Source: Butyrivibrio sp. LC3010
GTDB taxonomy: Bacteria; Bacillota; Clostridia; Lachnospirales; Lachnospiraceae
Direction: 5' to 3'
Length of the DNA: 64,000 nt
Assembly: GCF_000424385.1 (NCBI RefSeq)
Contig: NZ_AUJU01000016.1
Location: forward strand, 1 to 64,000
Positions 62,604-64,000 of the stretch are shown piece by piece; the stretch's first letter is position 1; each line of letters opens with the position of its first letter. The notes under the pieces are model-generated. The model was not told the DNA's origin. It searched no databases and was given only the letters and a program-made list of their open reading frames with translations. The translations under genes were made by a program, and so were the position numbers.

Positions 62604-63410
62604 ATGAACAGAAATTGTAAGAAGTTCCTGGCACTTATGTGCGGAGCGATGCTCATTATAAGTGGATGTGGTGGCAAAAACGAAGAACTGGTCGGAAGTG
62701 ATGCGGAACTTGAAAGCGCTACAGAGACTATTGAAGCAGACATTAGTGCTACAGCAGGGTCTGTAGAGCAGGAAGAAGCACCTGCAAAGGAAGAAGTTCA
62801 GCCAGAAACAGAGGCAGAGGAGGCATCAGATACAGAAGCAGAGTCATCGGATAAGGAACAATCTGAAGCAAAATCTGAGAACGAGGCAGAAGCAGGAGAA
62901 GCGCTGACTAGTCTTCCACAGTATGAGTATCCTGATAAGGACTCAGTTTTTTATGCAGTTAGTAAGCATCTGGTTGAGGTAGTAGCTGCTGAATATGAGA
63001 AATCTGATGTTTCAATTCCGGTAGTACGTGAAGTGGCTATAGACGAATCAAATCCTGAAGATGTCATAGTGTATGGAGATTTTGATATCTATAACTATGA
63101 TCTTGATGGGGATACCTTGATGACAGCATCAGGTGGCAATTATCCCGGGGCCATGCATCTTAAAAAGACAGATGATGGCTATGAGGTTACATCCTTTGAT
63201 GTATGCGAGGATGGCTCTGCCTGGAATGCCAGTGCGAAAAAAATATTTGGTGAATATTTCGATAAATTCATGGAAATACAACCTGATGATGAAAACAGGC
63301 AAAAAGTAAGAATAGAAACGATTGCGCAGTATGTTGAGGCTAATAATCTTCCAATAAAACAGTATCAGGATTTTGGCTGGGATCCTGTTATGATAACTGA
63401 GACAGACTAA
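62604..63410 (+). CDS. Lipoprotein with acidic linker, unknown function
   Basis: A 268-residue lipoprotein (lipobox ISGC). The mature start CGGKNEELVGSDAE is very like that of the permuted binding protein at 39190 (CSNKKDSLVGSDAK). About 70 residues rich in Glu, Ala, Ser and Thr follow, then a folded part with VFYAVSKHLVEVV and DDVIVYGDFDIYNYDLDGDTL. It resembles small external proteins of unknown function in Lachnospiraceae. GAGGAGGGG precedes the ATG. Confidence 0.78.
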   Translation: MNRNCKKFLALMCGAMLIISGCGGKNEELVGSDAELESATETIEADISATAGSVEQEEAPAKEEVQPETEAEEASDTEAESSDKEQSEAKSENEAEAGEALTSLPQYEYPDKDSVFYAVSKHLVEVVAAEYEKSDVSIPVVREVAIDESNPEDVIVYGDFDIYNYDLDGDTLMTASGGNYPGAMHLKKTDDGYEVTSFDVCEDGSAWNASAKKIFGEYFDKFMEIQPDDENRQKVRIETIAQYVEANNLPIKQYQDFGWDPVMITETD

Positions 63411-63503
63411 ATGAAGACATAGTATTATTACTTTTTCTTGGATTCATGTATGACTTTCTAATTATGATGTCAGGTACCAATTTTTTAAGATAGATGACAA
63501 TAT

Positions 63504-63647
63504 GTTACTGTTCAGACAGCTCTGCGCACTTGCTGCGCTGAGCGTGAGAATGTTCTACGTCTTGAATATAGGATTTGCCCCTTTGCCGAAGGCAACTGGA
63601 ATGGGCAAATCCTGTTGCTGTGAGCACCGTAAGGTGTGAACAGTAAC
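63504..63647. mobile_element. 144-bp MITE, copy 2
   Basis: Ends GTTACTGTTCAGAC and GTGTGAACAGTAAC, flanked by a perfect 8-bp direct repeat GACAATAT (63496-63503 and 63648-63655). It is identical to 28947-29090 except for one base near 63613. It inserted between the lipoprotein gene and its terminator. Confidence 0.9.
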
Positions 63648-63653
63648 GACAAT

Positions 63654-63700
63654 ATTCCGCAAGATATCAAAACAAGGTTGATATCTTGCGGAATAATTTT
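63654..63700 (+). terminator. Terminator displaced by the MITE
   Basis: ATTCCGCAAGATATCAA (63654-63670) and TTGATATCTTGCGGAAT (63678-63694) form a perfect 17-bp stem followed by AATTTTTA. The MITE target duplication overlaps its first two bases. Confidence 0.88.
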
Positions 63701-63739
63701 TATACTTATGGTGTAGGCAACGAAACTTTATGAGGATAT

Positions 63740-64000
63740 ATGATGAAAACAAGTAAAGAAATTGCAGCTGATTGGGGAATATCAGAACGAACTGTTTTGA
63801 ATTTCTGCAGGAACGGGAAAATTGAAGGTGCTTATAAGGAAGGAAAGAGATGGCAGATACCGGATGATGCAGTCAGACCGCTAGATGGAAGGGTTACTTC
63901 CGGTAATTATGTAAAAAGTCATAATAAAAAGCCAAAACCCCTTCCTGTCGGAATATCAGATTATATTCGTGCTCAATCGGAGTACTACTATGTTGATAAA
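63740..64000 (+). CDS. HTH plus AAA-ATPase-like protein, N-terminal part (runs off the window)
   Basis: An open frame from ATG 63740 (or 63743) to the window edge, at least 87 residues. The first 50 form a MerR/excisionase-like helix-turn-helix (KTSKEIAADWGISERTVLNF, KEGKRWQIPDDA). Then PLPVGISDYIRAQSEYYYVDK matches the very start of AAA-ATPase-like (DUF1703-associated) proteins, which have an ATPase domain and a PD-(D/E)XK nuclease-like end. The HTH front end is unusual for that family. TGAGGA precedes the start. Confidence 0.7.
   Translation, partial: MMKTSKEIAADWGISERTVLNFCRNGKIEGAYKEGKRWQIPDDAVRPLDGRVTSGNYVKSHNKKPKPLPVGISDYIRAQSEYYYVDK

Noticed and set aside
1..64000. tRNA, rRNA or complete insertion sequence
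   Set aside because: No cloverleaf with a TTCGA-type arm, no rRNA-like block and no transposase frame was recognised by eye; a tRNAscan or Infernal run would be needed to exclude small RNAs.

Overview
The window looks like chromosomal DNA of an anaerobic, gut- or rumen-type Lachnospiraceae bacterium close to Butyrivibrio/Pseudobutyrivibrio. This rests on the AT-rich Firmicute character, strong GGAGG ribosome sites, many Cys-anchored lipoproteins with Ser/Glu/Thr-rich linkers, a PPi-type phosphofructokinase, an intracellular GH8 oligoxylanase and an Lsa-type ABC-F protein. No rRNA, tRNA, CRISPR array, complete insertion sequence or prophage was seen. The genus is inferred, not proven.

Layout. 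1-8.0 kb: tail of a broken ABC exporter, an M13 metallopeptidase lipoprotein, then a peptide-sensing two-component system (VncRS/BceRS type) with its MacB/FtsX-type ABC transporter. Both promoter regions carry the same direct-repeat box. 8-13.2 kb: a decayed MFS/TPR fusion, a small hydrolase, MATE efflux, an exported hydrolase, and an XRE regulator with a small membrane protein. 13.4-16.2 kb (minus): ABC-2 transporter with LytTR regulator and DUF3021 protein. 16.5-24.8 kb: a secreted protein, nfeD-floA flanked by a sensor kinase and a LytTR response regulator, a BlaI/BlaR1-like pair, a flavodoxin-like protein and a SurA_N-like protein. 24.9-32 kb: MATE, several pseudogene remnants, an ABC-F gene behind a candidate attenuator, YitT, and small membrane/regulatory genes. 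32-38.9 kb: PPi-phosphofructokinase, an EAL phosphodiesterase, SurE, GH8 and an acyltransferase.

39.2-48.0 kb is the most remarkable part. It is a signalling island holding an amino-acid-type binding lipoprotein whose domain order appears circularly permuted, a membrane-anchored BMP-type binding protein, a hybrid histidine kinase with REC and HPt, a REC-GGDEF diguanylate cyclase with an intact I-site, and an APC-family amino-acid permease fused to a histidine kinase and receiver. Together they could couple extracellular nutrient sensing to c-di-GMP. 48.4-64 kb: a large extracellular binding lipoprotein, dgkA / phasin-like / UbiB kinase, DegV, a GT4 glycosyltransferase with an odd amphipathic tail, lipoproteins, a GH13 alpha-glucosidase, a three-gene membrane operon ending in an NAGPA-like protein, and at the right edge the start of an HTH plus AAA-ATPase-like gene.

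Non-coding structure is rich. There is a 144-bp MITE present twice (143/144 identical, each with 8-bp target duplications), a second palindromic element (80 bp shared by two sites), a three-fold 54-bp tandem repeat, a chain of six hairpins at 48.1-48.3 kb, a family of small modular palindromes, and many intrinsic terminators.
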